This document shows positions 8,330 to 15,724 of a stretch of DNA of 64,000 bases, piece by piece. The stretch is from NCBI RefSeq assembly GCF_031458075.1, contig NZ_JAVDXT010000002.1, positions 930,001 through 994,000 of the forward strand. The letters run 5' to 3'. The notes under the pieces were generated by a model, which was not told the origin of the DNA, made no database searches, and saw nothing but the letters and a program-made list of their open reading frames with translations. Numbering within the stretch: position 1 is the stretch's first letter; each line of letters begins with the position of its first letter. The DNA is from Rhodoferax_B ferrireducens_A. GTDB taxonomy: Bacteria; Pseudomonadota; Gammaproteobacteria; Burkholderiales; Burkholderiaceae_C. The position numbers and the translations under genes were made by a program.

Positions 8330-11107
8330 TTACGCCGCCTGTGTCGCGGGCATGGAGGCGCGCACCATGCGCCGCACTTCGGGCAGGCAGGAGCCGCAGT
8401 TGGTGCCGCATTTGAGGGCGGTTTGCAGCTGGCCCAGGCGCTCGTCTTCAAAGCCGCGGCAGCTGGCCAGGGTGCTGTTGATGGCTTCGTCGGTCACGTT
8501 GAAGCAGGTGCAGATCTGCTTGCCGCGCGCCTTTACCGCCACCGGCGCCTTGCTGCCCGGCACCAGCAGCAGGCGGCCATAGGCCTGGGCCGGCAGCTGG
8601 TCTTGCAGCAGGGTCTTGATCCAGCCTTCGGCGCTGGTATCGCCGGCCAGCACGAAGCCGGTGAGCTCGGCGTTATCCGCCGTACGCTCCAGGCGCACCG
8701 CACGGCGCTGGCCTTTTTTCTTGTCGGCGTAGCGCAGCACATCGCTGCCGTCCAGGCCCAGCAGTTTTTCGATCTGGGCCACGGTGTCGTCGGACGCGGT
8801 TTCATGGCTGGCGGCGCGGAACAGCAGGCCGGTGCGCTCGCGGCCAAAGGGCACGACGCTGGCGTAGGGAAACTGCACCATCAATTGCTTCAGCTGCTCG
8901 CGGGCCGCCAGGGCATCGGTCTCGGGTAGCCAGGCCACGCCCAGCAGCGACCAGGGCAGCTCGGCCTTCAGGATCTTGACGGCCGCGTGCTTGAGCTCGG
9001 GTTGTTTGGAGGTTGGGCAGAACGTGGGCGTGGTCAGTGCGTTCACGCCGGCCAGCCGCTCGCCATTGGCGCTGACGCCGCTGAGGAATTCTTCGCCCCA
9101 GTGCATGGCGATGAAGGCTTGGCTCATGCCAACCTCGGTGCTGGCCTGCAGCGGCACCACGATGGAGCCGCGCTTGCTAGTGACGTGCACCAGGTCGCCT
9201 TCTTTCAGCAGCCGGCGCGCCATGTCCTGCGGATGCATTTGCACCGAGGGCTCGGCCACGTGGCCGAACAAGCGACCCACGGTGCCGGTGCGGCTCATGC
9301 CGTGCCACTGGTCGCGCAGCCGGCCGGTGCTCAGCGAGAACGGGTAGCGCGCCTCGCGCGGTTCGGCCACCGGCTTGTAGACGGTGTTGGCGAACTGGGC
9401 TTTGCCGTCCTTTGTCGGGAATAGACCGTCTTCGTACAAACGCGCCTTGCCCACTGCGTCACCTTCGCGCAGCGGCCATTGCTGGGGCGCCACATCCAGC
9501 ATGGCGTAGCTGAGGCCTGTGATGTCCAGGTCGCGGCCGCGGGTGGATTCGCGGTGTTCGTTCCACACCGATTCCGGCGTCGGGTAGTCGAACAGCCGGG
9601 CCGGGCGACCGAGTTCGGCCTCCAGCTGCTGGGCAAATTCGACCGCAATCGACCAGTCGTGCCGGGTTTCACCGGGGGCGGCGACGGCGGGACGCACGCG
9701 GCTGATGCGGCGCTCGGAATTGGTCACGGTGCCGGTTTTCTCGCCCCAGGTGGTGGCCGGCAGCAGCAGGTCGGCATAGGCGCAGGTGGCGGTGGTGGCA
9801 AAGGCTTCCTGCACGATGACCAGCTCGGCGCGCTGTAGCGCACGGCGCACCGTGGCCTGGTCGGGCATGCTCTGGGCGGGGTTGGTGCAGGCGATCCACA
9901 AGGCCTTGATTTCGCCGTCGGCGGCGGCCTGGAACATCTCGATGGCGGTCTTGCCTGGCGTGGCGGGCACATCGGCCACGCCCCACAGCGCGGCGACTTC
10001 GGCACGGTGTGCGGGATTCGCCAGGTCGCGGTGGCCGCTGAGCAGGTTCGCCATGCCGCCGACTTCGCGTCCGCCCATGGCGTTGGGCTGGCCGGTCAGC
10101 GAGAACGGGCCGGCGCCGGGCTTGCCGATCTGGGCGGTGGCCAGGTGCAGGTTGATCAGCGCGCCATTCTTGGCCGTGCCGCTGCTCGATTGGTTCAGGC
10201 CCATGCAGTACAGGCTGAGGGTGGCTTTGGAGGTGGCGAACCACTGGGCGGCCTGGTGCAGCGCCTCTTTGCTGATGCCGCAGATCTGTGCCACCAGCTC
10301 GGGCGTGCAGTCGCGCACCGTGGCTTTCAGCGCGTCGAAGTCGTTGGTATGGGCGGCGATGTAGGCGGCGTTGGTCCAGCCTTCCCACAGCATGATGTGC
10401 AGCATGCCGTTGAACAGCATCACGTCGGTGCCGGGCTGGATGGCCAGGTGCAGGTCGGCGATCTCGGCGGTGTCGGTGCGGCGCGGATCGGCGTAGATGA
10501 TCTTCATCGCCGGGTTGGCCTTCTTGGCGTCTTCGATGCGGCGGAACAGGATGGGGTGCGCCCAGGCTGTGTTGCTGCCAACGATGAAGATGCACTGCGT
10601 GTGGTTCACGTCGTCGTAGCAGGTGGGCGGCGCGTCGGCGCCCAAGGTGCTCTTGTAGCCGGCCACTGCGCTGCTCATGCACAGGCGCGAATTGGTGTCG
10701 ACGTTATTGGTGCCGATCAGGCCCTTGGCCAGCTTGTTGAAGACGTAGTAGTCCTCGGTCAGCAGCTGGCCGGAGATGTAGAAGCCCACGGCGTCCGGCC
10801 CATGCTCCTGGATCACCTGGGCGAACTTGCGCGTGGCCATACCCAGCGCGTGGTTCCAGGACACGCGCTGCGGCGCCTGGTCGCGCTGCAGGCGCTGCAT
10901 CGGGTAGAGCAGCCGGGTTTGCAGGGTGACGGCGGCGGTGGCCGTGTGGTGCAGGGTCGAGCCCTTGGTGCAGAGCCTGCCGAAGTTGGCCGGGTGGTCC
11001 GGGTCACCCCGCACCCCGGTGATCTGCGCGCCGGTGGATTCGATGATCACGCCGCAGCCGACGCCGCAGTAGGGGCAGGTGGATTTGGTTTCTGTGGGTG
11101 TGCTCAT
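8330..11107 (-). CDS. nasA: Assimilatory nitrate reductase, molybdopterin catalytic subunit with C-terminal BFD-like [2Fe-2S] domain
   Basis: 925 residues, cytoplasmic (no Tat signal), reducing nitrate to nitrite. The N-terminus carries a [4Fe-4S] motif (CPYCGVGCGV, then LCTKG), followed by the Mo-bisMGD oxidoreductase body and molydopterin dinucleotide-binding domain (LSTGRLRDQWHGMSRTG). The C-terminus has a bacterioferritin-associated-ferredoxin-like cluster site (CTCFNVTD, later CGTNCGSCLPEV), found in NasA/NasC types that receive electrons through this domain. No separate NasB-like reductase gene is in the window. It is 32 bases downstream of nirD and so part of the nirB-nirD-nasA operon. 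Length fits the assimilatory family. Confidence 0.95.
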   Translation of the reverse strand: MSTPTETKSTCPYCGVGCGVIIESTGAQITGVRGDPDHPANFGRLCTKGSTLHHTATAAVTLQTRLLYPMQRLQRDQAPQRVSWNHALGMATRKFAQVIQEHGPDAVGFYISGQLLTEDYYVFNKLAKGLIGTNNVDTNSRLCMSSAVAGYKSTLGADAPPTCYDDVNHTQCIFIVGSNTAWAHPILFRRIEDAKKANPAMKIIYADPRRTDTAEIADLHLAIQPGTDVMLFNGMLHIMLWEGWTNAAYIAAHTNDFDALKATVRDCTPELVAQICGISKEALHQAAQWFATSKATLSLYCMGLNQSSSGTAKNGALINLHLATAQIGKPGAGPFSLTGQPNAMGGREVGGMANLLSGHRDLANPAHRAEVAALWGVADVPATPGKTAIEMFQAAADGEIKALWIACTNPAQSMPDQATVRRALQRAELVIVQEAFATTATCAYADLLLPATTWGEKTGTVTNSERRISRVRPAVAAPGETRHDWSIAVEFAQQLEAELGRPARLFDYPTPESVWNEHRESTRGRDLDITGLSYAMLDVAPQQWPLREGDAVGKARLYEDGLFPTKDGKAQFANTVYKPVAEPREARYPFSLSTGRLRDQWHGMSRTGTVGRLFGHVAEPSVQMHPQDMARRLLKEGDLVHVTSKRGSIVVPLQASTEVGMSQAFIAMHWGEEFLSGVSANGERLAGVNALTTPTFCPTSKQPELKHAAVKILKAELPWSLLGVAWLPETDALAAREQLKQLMVQFPYASVVPFGRERTGLLFRAASHETASDDTVAQIEKLLGLDGSDVLRYADKKKGQRRAVRLERTADNAELTGFVLAGDTSAEGWIKTLLQDQLPAQAYGRLLLVPGSKAPVAVKARGKQICTCFNVTDEAINSTLASCRGFEDERLGQLQTALKCGTNCGSCLPEVRRMVRASMPATQAA

Positions 11108-11139
11108 GGGGTGCGCGGCGCTGCGGGGCTAGGGGGTGC

Positions 11140-11526
11140 TCAGGCGGTTTCGGGCGTTTTGTGGCCAGGGCCGGCCACCGGGGCGCTGAATTCCAGCCCC
11201 AGCGTAGCCAGCTCCTGCGGGCTCAGGTGCACCGTGCCGTCCACCACCTTGACGCTGAACTTGGGCGTGCAGCCCACGTCGGGCGCAGCGGCCTGGCCGT
11301 CGCACATGCCGATGCTCCAGTTGTGCAGCGGGCAGGCCACGCTGGTGCCGAAGACGATGCCCTGGCTCAACGGGCCGCCTTTGTGCGGGCAGCGGTCCAG
11401 CAGGGCGAAGACTTCGTCCTGGTCGTTGCGGAACACCGCCACGTCCATGCCTTGCGCGCGGCTGACGCGGCGCGAGCCCAGTACCGGGATGTCGTCGACT
11501 TTGCAGATGACTTTCCATTCACTCAT
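11140..11526 (-). CDS. nirD: Nitrite reductase (NAD(P)H) small subunit
   Basis: 128 residues with a Rieske-like fold. The metal-binding pattern CPHKGGPLSQG followed by CPLHNW is complete, so unlike some NirD proteins a [2Fe-2S] centre could be bound. It partners NirB in reducing nitrite to ammonium. The ATG at 11526 is preceded by AGGA at a 9-base distance; this ribosome-binding site lies inside a copy of the dispersed repeat that fills the nirB-nirD gap. Confidence 0.93.
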   Translation of the reverse strand: MSEWKVICKVDDIPVLGSRRVSRAQGMDVAVFRNDQDEVFALLDRCPHKGGPLSQGIVFGTSVACPLHNWSIGMCDGQAAAPDVGCTPKFSVKVVDGTVHLSPQELATLGLEFSAPVAGPGHKTPETA

Positions 11527-11592
11527 TTTGCTATTCCTTTTGTAGCTGGTGGCGCAGGTACTACCTGCGCTGGGGGCATTATTTTTATAAAT
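11527..11592 (+). repeat. TAGCT/GCGC dispersed repeat, copy 2 (nirB-nirD gap)
   Basis: Contains TTTGCTATT, TGTAGCTGG, then a near-perfect inverted repeat GCGCAGGTA/TACCTGCGC with a one-base centre, then GGGGGCATTATTTTTATAAA. It occupies the entire gap between nirB and nirD; read on the minus strand the hairpin comes before the nirD ribosome-binding site and could affect the NirB:NirD ratio. Confidence 0.8.
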
Positions 11593-14037
11593 TTAGGCGG
11601 GGAGGGCGGTGAACTGGCGGGTGTCGACCTGCGCGTCCTTGAAGTCGAACCAGGGATCGGGCTCGCCGTCCAGCGCGAACTGCAGGCGTTCCCACAGCGC
11701 TTTGCGGCCGGCTTCGTCTTCCAGGATGCGCTTCTTCACGTAGTCCAGGCCGACGCGCGACACGTAGTGCACGGTGCGCTCCAGGTACCAGCCTTCCTGG
11801 CGGTACAGCTCGCAGAAGGCGCCGGTGTATTCCAGCACTTCGGCGGCGGTCTTCACCTTGACCAGGAAATGCGCGACCTCGGTCTTGATGCCGCCGTTGC
11901 CGGCGATGTACATCTCCCAGCCGCTGTCGACACCGATCACGCCCACGTCCTTGATGCCGGCTTCGGCGCAGTTGCGCGGGCAGCCCGATACGGCGAACTT
12001 GACCTTGTGCGGTGCATACATGCGCCACATCGCGCGCTCCAGGTCTTTGCCCATCTGGGTGCTGTCCTGCGTGCCCATGCGGCACCATTCGCTGCCCACG
12101 CAGGTCTTCACCGTGCGCAGCGCCTTGGCGTAGGCGTGGCCGCTGGGCATGCCGATGTCTTTCCAGATGCCAACCAAATCCTCTTTCTTCACGCCCAGCA
12201 AGTCGATGCGCTGGCCGCCGGTGACCTTGATGGTCGGTACTTTGTACTTGTCGGCGGCGTCGGCGATGCGGCGCAGCTCGTCGGCCGTGGTTTCGCCGCC
12301 CCACATGCGTGGGATGACGGAATAGGTGCCGTCCTTCTGGATGTTGGCGTGGCTGCGTTCGTTGATGAAGCGGCTTTGCGGATCGTCCTTGGCTTCCTTG
12401 GGCCAGCTGGAGATCAGGTAGTAGTTGACGGCCGGGCGGCAGCTGGAGCAGCCGTTCGGGGTCTTCCAGCCCAGGCCTTTGAACACCGAGGCGATGGTCA
12501 GGTACTTGTTCTTGACGATGGCTTCGCGCACCGCCTGGTGGCCCTGGTCGGTGCAGCCGCACATGGCCTTGGTCTTGGGCGTGGCCGAGTAGTCGCCGCC
12601 GGCGGTGAACATCAGAATCTGCTCGACCAGGCCGGTACACGAGCCGCAGGAGGCACTGGCCTTGGTGTGCTTCTTCACTTCTTCCAGGGTGAACAGGCCT
12701 TTTTCGCGGATGGCCTTGCAGATCGTGCCCTTGTTCACGCCGTTGCAGCCGCAGACTTCGGCGCTGTCGGGCATGCTGGCGGCCTTGTTGTGGCCTTCGT
12801 GGCCGGTGTCGCCCAGGTGGCTTTCGCCAAACATCAGCTTGTCGCGGATGTCGGCCACGCTGCGGCCGTCGCGCAGCAGCTTGAAGTAGAAACTGCCGTC
12901 GGCGGTGTCGCCGTACAGGCAGGCGCCGACCAGCTTGTCGTCCTTCAGCACCAGCTTCTTGTAGACGCCGCCGAACGGGTCGCTCATGATGATTTCTTCG
13001 GTGCCTTCGCCGCCCATGAACTCGCCGGCGCTGAACAGGTCGATGCCGGTAACTTTCAGCTTGGTGGATGTCAGCGAGCCCATGTAGCGGCCGATGCCGA
13101 ATTCGGCCAGGTGGTTGGCCGCCACCTTGGCTTGTTCAAACAAGGGTGCGACCAGGCCGTAGGCGATGCCGCGGTGGGCTGCGCATTCGCCCACCGAATA
13201 GATGCGGCCGTCGGTCACGGTCTGCATGGTGTCGGTGACCACGATGCCGCGGTCCAAGTGCAGGCGCATCTTGCTGGCCAGGTCGGTGTTGGGGCGGATG
13301 CCCACGGCCATCACCACCAAGTCGGTGGCGACCTCGGTGCCGTCCTTGAATTTGATGGCGGTGACCCGGCCGTCCGGGCCGCCCACCAGCTCTTGCGTTT
13401 GTGCGCCCATCAGGAACTTCAGGCCGCGCTCTTCCAGCGACTTCTGCAGCAGCTTGCCGGCGACGCTGTCGAGCTGGCGTTCCATCAGGGTGGACTGCAC
13501 ATGCACCACGTGCACCGTCATACCGCGCAGCATCAGGCCGTTGGCCGCTTCCAGGCCCAGCAGGCCGCCGCCGATGACCACCGCGTTCTTGTACTTGGTG
13601 GCGGTCTCGATCATCTCGTTGGTGTCGGCGATGTCGCGGTAGGCGATCACGCCTTTCAGGTCCTTGCCGGGGATGGGCAGGATGAAGGGGTTCGAGCCGG
13701 TGCACATCAGCAGACGGTCGTATTCGGCTTCAGTCACATTGCCGTCGGCATCCACAGCGCGCACCACGCGCTTCACGCGGTCGACTTCGGTGACCTTTTT
13801 GCCCGCATGCAGGGTGATGTTGTTCTCGGCATACCACTCCCAGGAGTTCAGCACGATCTCGTCCAGCGTCTGCTCGCCCGCCAGCACCGGCGACAGCAGG
13901 ATGCGGTTGTAGTTGGGGTGGGGTTCGGCGCCGAACACCGTGATGTCGTACAGATCGGGGGCGACCTTGAGCAGTTCTTCAATGGTGCGTACACCGGCCA
14001 TGCCGTTGCCTACCATCACCAATTTAGATTTTTTCAT
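11593..14037 (-). CDS. nirB: Nitrite reductase (NAD(P)H) large subunit
   Basis: 814 residues. An FAD/NAD(P)H-binding reductase domain opens the protein (LVMVGNGMAGVRTIEELL), followed by two BFD-like [2Fe-2S] segments (CGCNGVNKGTICKAI...CGSC and CGCTDQGHQAV...CSSC) and the siroheme/[4Fe-4S] half with VGSEWCRMGTQDS and SGCPRNCAEAGIKDVG. It reduces nitrite to ammonium in the cytoplasm. The ATG is preceded by GGAG eight bases upstream. It is first in the operon; the 349-base region upstream (14038-14386) contains a sigma-54 promoter and two ANTAR-type hairpins, annotated separately. Confidence 0.96.
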   Translation of the reverse strand: MKKSKLVMVGNGMAGVRTIEELLKVAPDLYDITVFGAEPHPNYNRILLSPVLAGEQTLDEIVLNSWEWYAENNITLHAGKKVTEVDRVKRVVRAVDADGNVTEAEYDRLLMCTGSNPFILPIPGKDLKGVIAYRDIADTNEMIETATKYKNAVVIGGGLLGLEAANGLMLRGMTVHVVHVQSTLMERQLDSVAGKLLQKSLEERGLKFLMGAQTQELVGGPDGRVTAIKFKDGTEVATDLVVMAVGIRPNTDLASKMRLHLDRGIVVTDTMQTVTDGRIYSVGECAAHRGIAYGLVAPLFEQAKVAANHLAEFGIGRYMGSLTSTKLKVTGIDLFSAGEFMGGEGTEEIIMSDPFGGVYKKLVLKDDKLVGACLYGDTADGSFYFKLLRDGRSVADIRDKLMFGESHLGDTGHEGHNKAASMPDSAEVCGCNGVNKGTICKAIREKGLFTLEEVKKHTKASASCGSCTGLVEQILMFTAGGDYSATPKTKAMCGCTDQGHQAVREAIVKNKYLTIASVFKGLGWKTPNGCSSCRPAVNYYLISSWPKEAKDDPQSRFINERSHANIQKDGTYSVIPRMWGGETTADELRRIADAADKYKVPTIKVTGGQRIDLLGVKKEDLVGIWKDIGMPSGHAYAKALRTVKTCVGSEWCRMGTQDSTQMGKDLERAMWRMYAPHKVKFAVSGCPRNCAEAGIKDVGVIGVDSGWEMYIAGNGGIKTEVAHFLVKVKTAAEVLEYTGAFCELYRQEGWYLERTVHYVSRVGLDYVKKRILEDEAGRKALWERLQFALDGEPDPWFDFKDAQVDTRQFTALPA

Positions 14038-14151
14038 TTAAACGACTCCAGAGTGTTGCAGGGAGATTGCAGAAAATTAACAGCAAACCGCATGCCGAGA
14101 GACAGCTGCGCTGCGCAGGAAAAAGGTACGGGATAGGTGGGTGTTCACCAG

Positions 14152-14177
14152 AAAACACAGCCTCGGCGTAGGCCCAT
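14152..14177 (-). terminator. Possible weak attenuator in the nirB leader
   Basis: On the minus strand an imperfect stem (CAUGGGCCU with AGGCUGUG) is followed by UUUUCU, between the second ANTAR-type hairpin and nirB. It could be the intrinsic terminator expected downstream of such hairpins, but the stem has wobble pairs and a bulge, so the call is tentative. Confidence 0.3.
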
Positions 14178-14216
14178 GCCAGACCACCGTTGCCAAACTT
14201 TTGCGAGATACACCAT

Positions 14217-14236
14217 TGCGCACGTCGTTGTACGCA
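14217..14236 (-). promoter_or_regulatory. ANTAR-type leader hairpin P2 upstream of nirB
   Basis: RNA UGCGUAC-AACGAC-GUGCGCA: seven base pairs (one U-G) close a six-base loop with A at position 1 and G at position 4, the pattern recognised by ANTAR antiterminators. It lies 26 bases downstream of P1. Confidence 0.65.
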
Positions 14237-14262
14237 GAGCCTGCCGGGTTGAGACAGGGGTT

Positions 14263-14280
14263 GGGCGCGCCGTTACGCCC
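14263..14280 (-). promoter_or_regulatory. ANTAR-type leader hairpin P1 upstream of nirB
   Basis: RNA GGGCGU-AACGGC-GCGCCC: six pairs (last U-G) with a six-base loop, A at position 1 and G at position 4. It begins almost exactly at the start point predicted from the sigma-54 promoter. Confidence 0.65.
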
Positions 14281-14291
14281 GAGCAAAACTA

Positions 14292-14307
14292 TGCAAAACT
14301 TGTGCCA
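14292..14307 (-). promoter_or_regulatory. Sigma-54 promoter of the nirB operon
   Basis: TGGCACAAGTTTTGCA on the minus strand matches TGGCAC-N5-TTGCA exactly, with GG and GC ten bases apart. The start point would be near 14281, giving a ~240-base leader before nirB that contains the ANTAR-type hairpins. Confidence 0.8.
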
Positions 14308-14386
14308 TATGATTTGACCCACGACCGCCGTGTGGTGCGCGAATTGCGTGGCTACCCGGTCCGCCCATTGGAGAAACCTGATTTTT

Positions 14387-15673
14387 ATGACCACGGCCTT
14401 GGTACTTTTGAACGCCCCGCAGGGGGCACATTCCCTGGTCGCCGACCTCGAAGCGGTGGGCGTACAGCTACTGGCCGCACCGCTAGAGTGCAATAAATTG
14501 GTGCAAGAAGCGGTGCTGCACGCACCAGATGTGCTGATCTGCTACGACCCTCTGCCCGAAGAGGCGCTGTTCAAAGCCCTGCAGTCGCTGACCGATACCG
14601 CCCCTTGTCCGGTGCTGCTGTTCACCATCGACGGCGATGCCGAAAAGCTCGACGCCGCCCTGGCCTGCGGGGTCCACGCCTATGTGGTGAACGGCTATGG
14701 CCGGCACCGGCTGCGTCCGCTGATCCAGCTGGCCCAGGCCCGTTTCGCGCGCGAGCAGGCGCTGCGCGACGAGCTGCAAGACCTGGGCAGCCGCCTGGAG
14801 GAACGCAAGATCGTCGAACGCGCCAAGGGCGTGCTGATGCGGGCCCGCCAGGTGTCGGACGACGACGCCTTCCAGATGCTGCGCACCGCCTCCATGCACA
14901 CCAACCAGCGCCTGGGCCAGGTGTCGCAGCACATCGTGCACTCGGCCCGGTTTGCCGACGGCGTGAACCGTGCGGGCCAGCTGCGCATGCTGTCGCAGCG
15001 CCTGATCAAGCTGTACCTGCTGCAGCTGGCCGGGGCCCAGGTGGGGGTGAGCGCCGAGCTGCAGCAGCAGTCGGCCCAGCGCATCGACAGCAATATGGCG
15101 TTTCTGGCGAAAAGCCTGTCCCAGCCCACTTTTGGCGACCTGCTGACCCAGGTGGCCCAGAGCTGGCGCCAGCTCAAGCAGGGTTTGCAGAGCGAGCCGC
15201 GCCCTGGCCAGAACAACCAGATGCTGCAGGCCGATGCTCTGGCCGAGCAGCTGCTGGAGCAGGCCGAGCGCCTGACCGGCGTGCTGGAAAGCGCCGGTGC
15301 CGTGGCCCCGCTGCACGTACTGAATGTGGCCGGGCGCCAGCGCATGCTGTCCCAGCGTTTCGCCAAGTTTGCCTTGCTGGGGGTGCTGGGCGACCGTGCC
15401 ACCCAGCAGCGGGCCCAGGCCGGCATGGCCGAGTCGCGCGCCGCCTTCGAGCAGGCACTGAACTACCTGAATGACATCCCGCTGAGCAGCCCCGACATCC
15501 GTGCCGGCCTGGAAACCGCCGCCGTCTACTGGCGCCAGATGCTGGCCGGCGCCAACCAGCTGCAGCGCGGCCCGGGCCTGGACCAACTGGCCACCGCCAG
15601 CGAAGGCTTATTGGAGGTGTTTGAAAGCCTGTCCGCCTTGTATGAGCACAGCATGCAGATGCTCGTGGGGTAA
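14387..15673 (+). CDS. NasT-like receiver/ANTAR regulator fused to two PilJ (NarX-like) sensor segments
   Basis: 428 residues from the ATG at 14387. Residues 1-125 form a CheY-like pseudo-receiver (D54 near the usual acceptor position), ~128-184 an ANTAR RNA-binding domain (ERAKGVLMRARQVSDDDAFQ), and the rest two PilJ-type segments with the boxes NRAGQLRMLSQR (194-205) and NVAGRQRMLSQR (313-324), similar to the P-box of the nitrate sensors NarX/NarQ. The gene is divergent from nirB, whose leader holds two ANTAR-type hairpins. The simplest reading is a one-protein sensor-antiterminator that binds nitrate or nitrite and relieves attenuation, replacing the NasS-NasT pair or acting like NasR. There are no membrane segments. 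Sensing and target are inference. Confidence 0.85.
   Translation: MTTALVLLNAPQGAHSLVADLEAVGVQLLAAPLECNKLVQEAVLHAPDVLICYDPLPEEALFKALQSLTDTAPCPVLLFTIDGDAEKLDAALACGVHAYVVNGYGRHRLRPLIQLAQARFAREQALRDELQDLGSRLEERKIVERAKGVLMRARQVSDDDAFQMLRTASMHTNQRLGQVSQHIVHSARFADGVNRAGQLRMLSQRLIKLYLLQLAGAQVGVSAELQQQSAQRIDSNMAFLAKSLSQPTFGDLLTQVAQSWRQLKQGLQSEPRPGQNNQMLQADALAEQLLEQAERLTGVLESAGAVAPLHVLNVAGRQRMLSQRFAKFALLGVLGDRATQQRAQAGMAESRAAFEQALNYLNDIPLSSPDIRAGLETAAVYWRQMLAGANQLQRGPGLDQLATASEGLLEVFESLSALYEHSMQMLVG
14490..14504. promoter_or_regulatory. Candidate NtrC-type enhancer site for nirB
   Basis: GCAATAAATTGGTGC differs by one base in the left arm from GCAC-N7-GTGC. It lies ~190 bases upstream of the nirB sigma-54 promoter, inside the divergent regulator gene, an acceptable distance for an enhancer. 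Support is sequence similarity only. Confidence 0.4.
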
Positions 15674-15724
15674 TTACCAATCGGGAGTGCACCAAATTGG
15701 GAATGAAACTTGCATCATTGGTGC

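Noticed and set aside
10007..11545. Plus-strand open frame opposite nasA and nirD
   Set aside because: Antisense of conserved genes, no recognisable domain, no ribosome-binding site.
11098..14136. Very long plus-strand open frame (~1000 codons) opposite nirB
   Set aside because: It is antisense to a clear nirB with all cofactor motifs; its translation is Ala/Gly/His/Val-rich with no domain, as expected from the complement of GC-rich codons.
15697..15715. Sigma-54-like TTGGGAA...TTGCA before the PP2C-kinase gene
   Set aside because: GG-N10-GC spacing fits, but the start point would fall on the ATG at 15725, leaving no leader, and the -24 element has a mismatch in GGCA.
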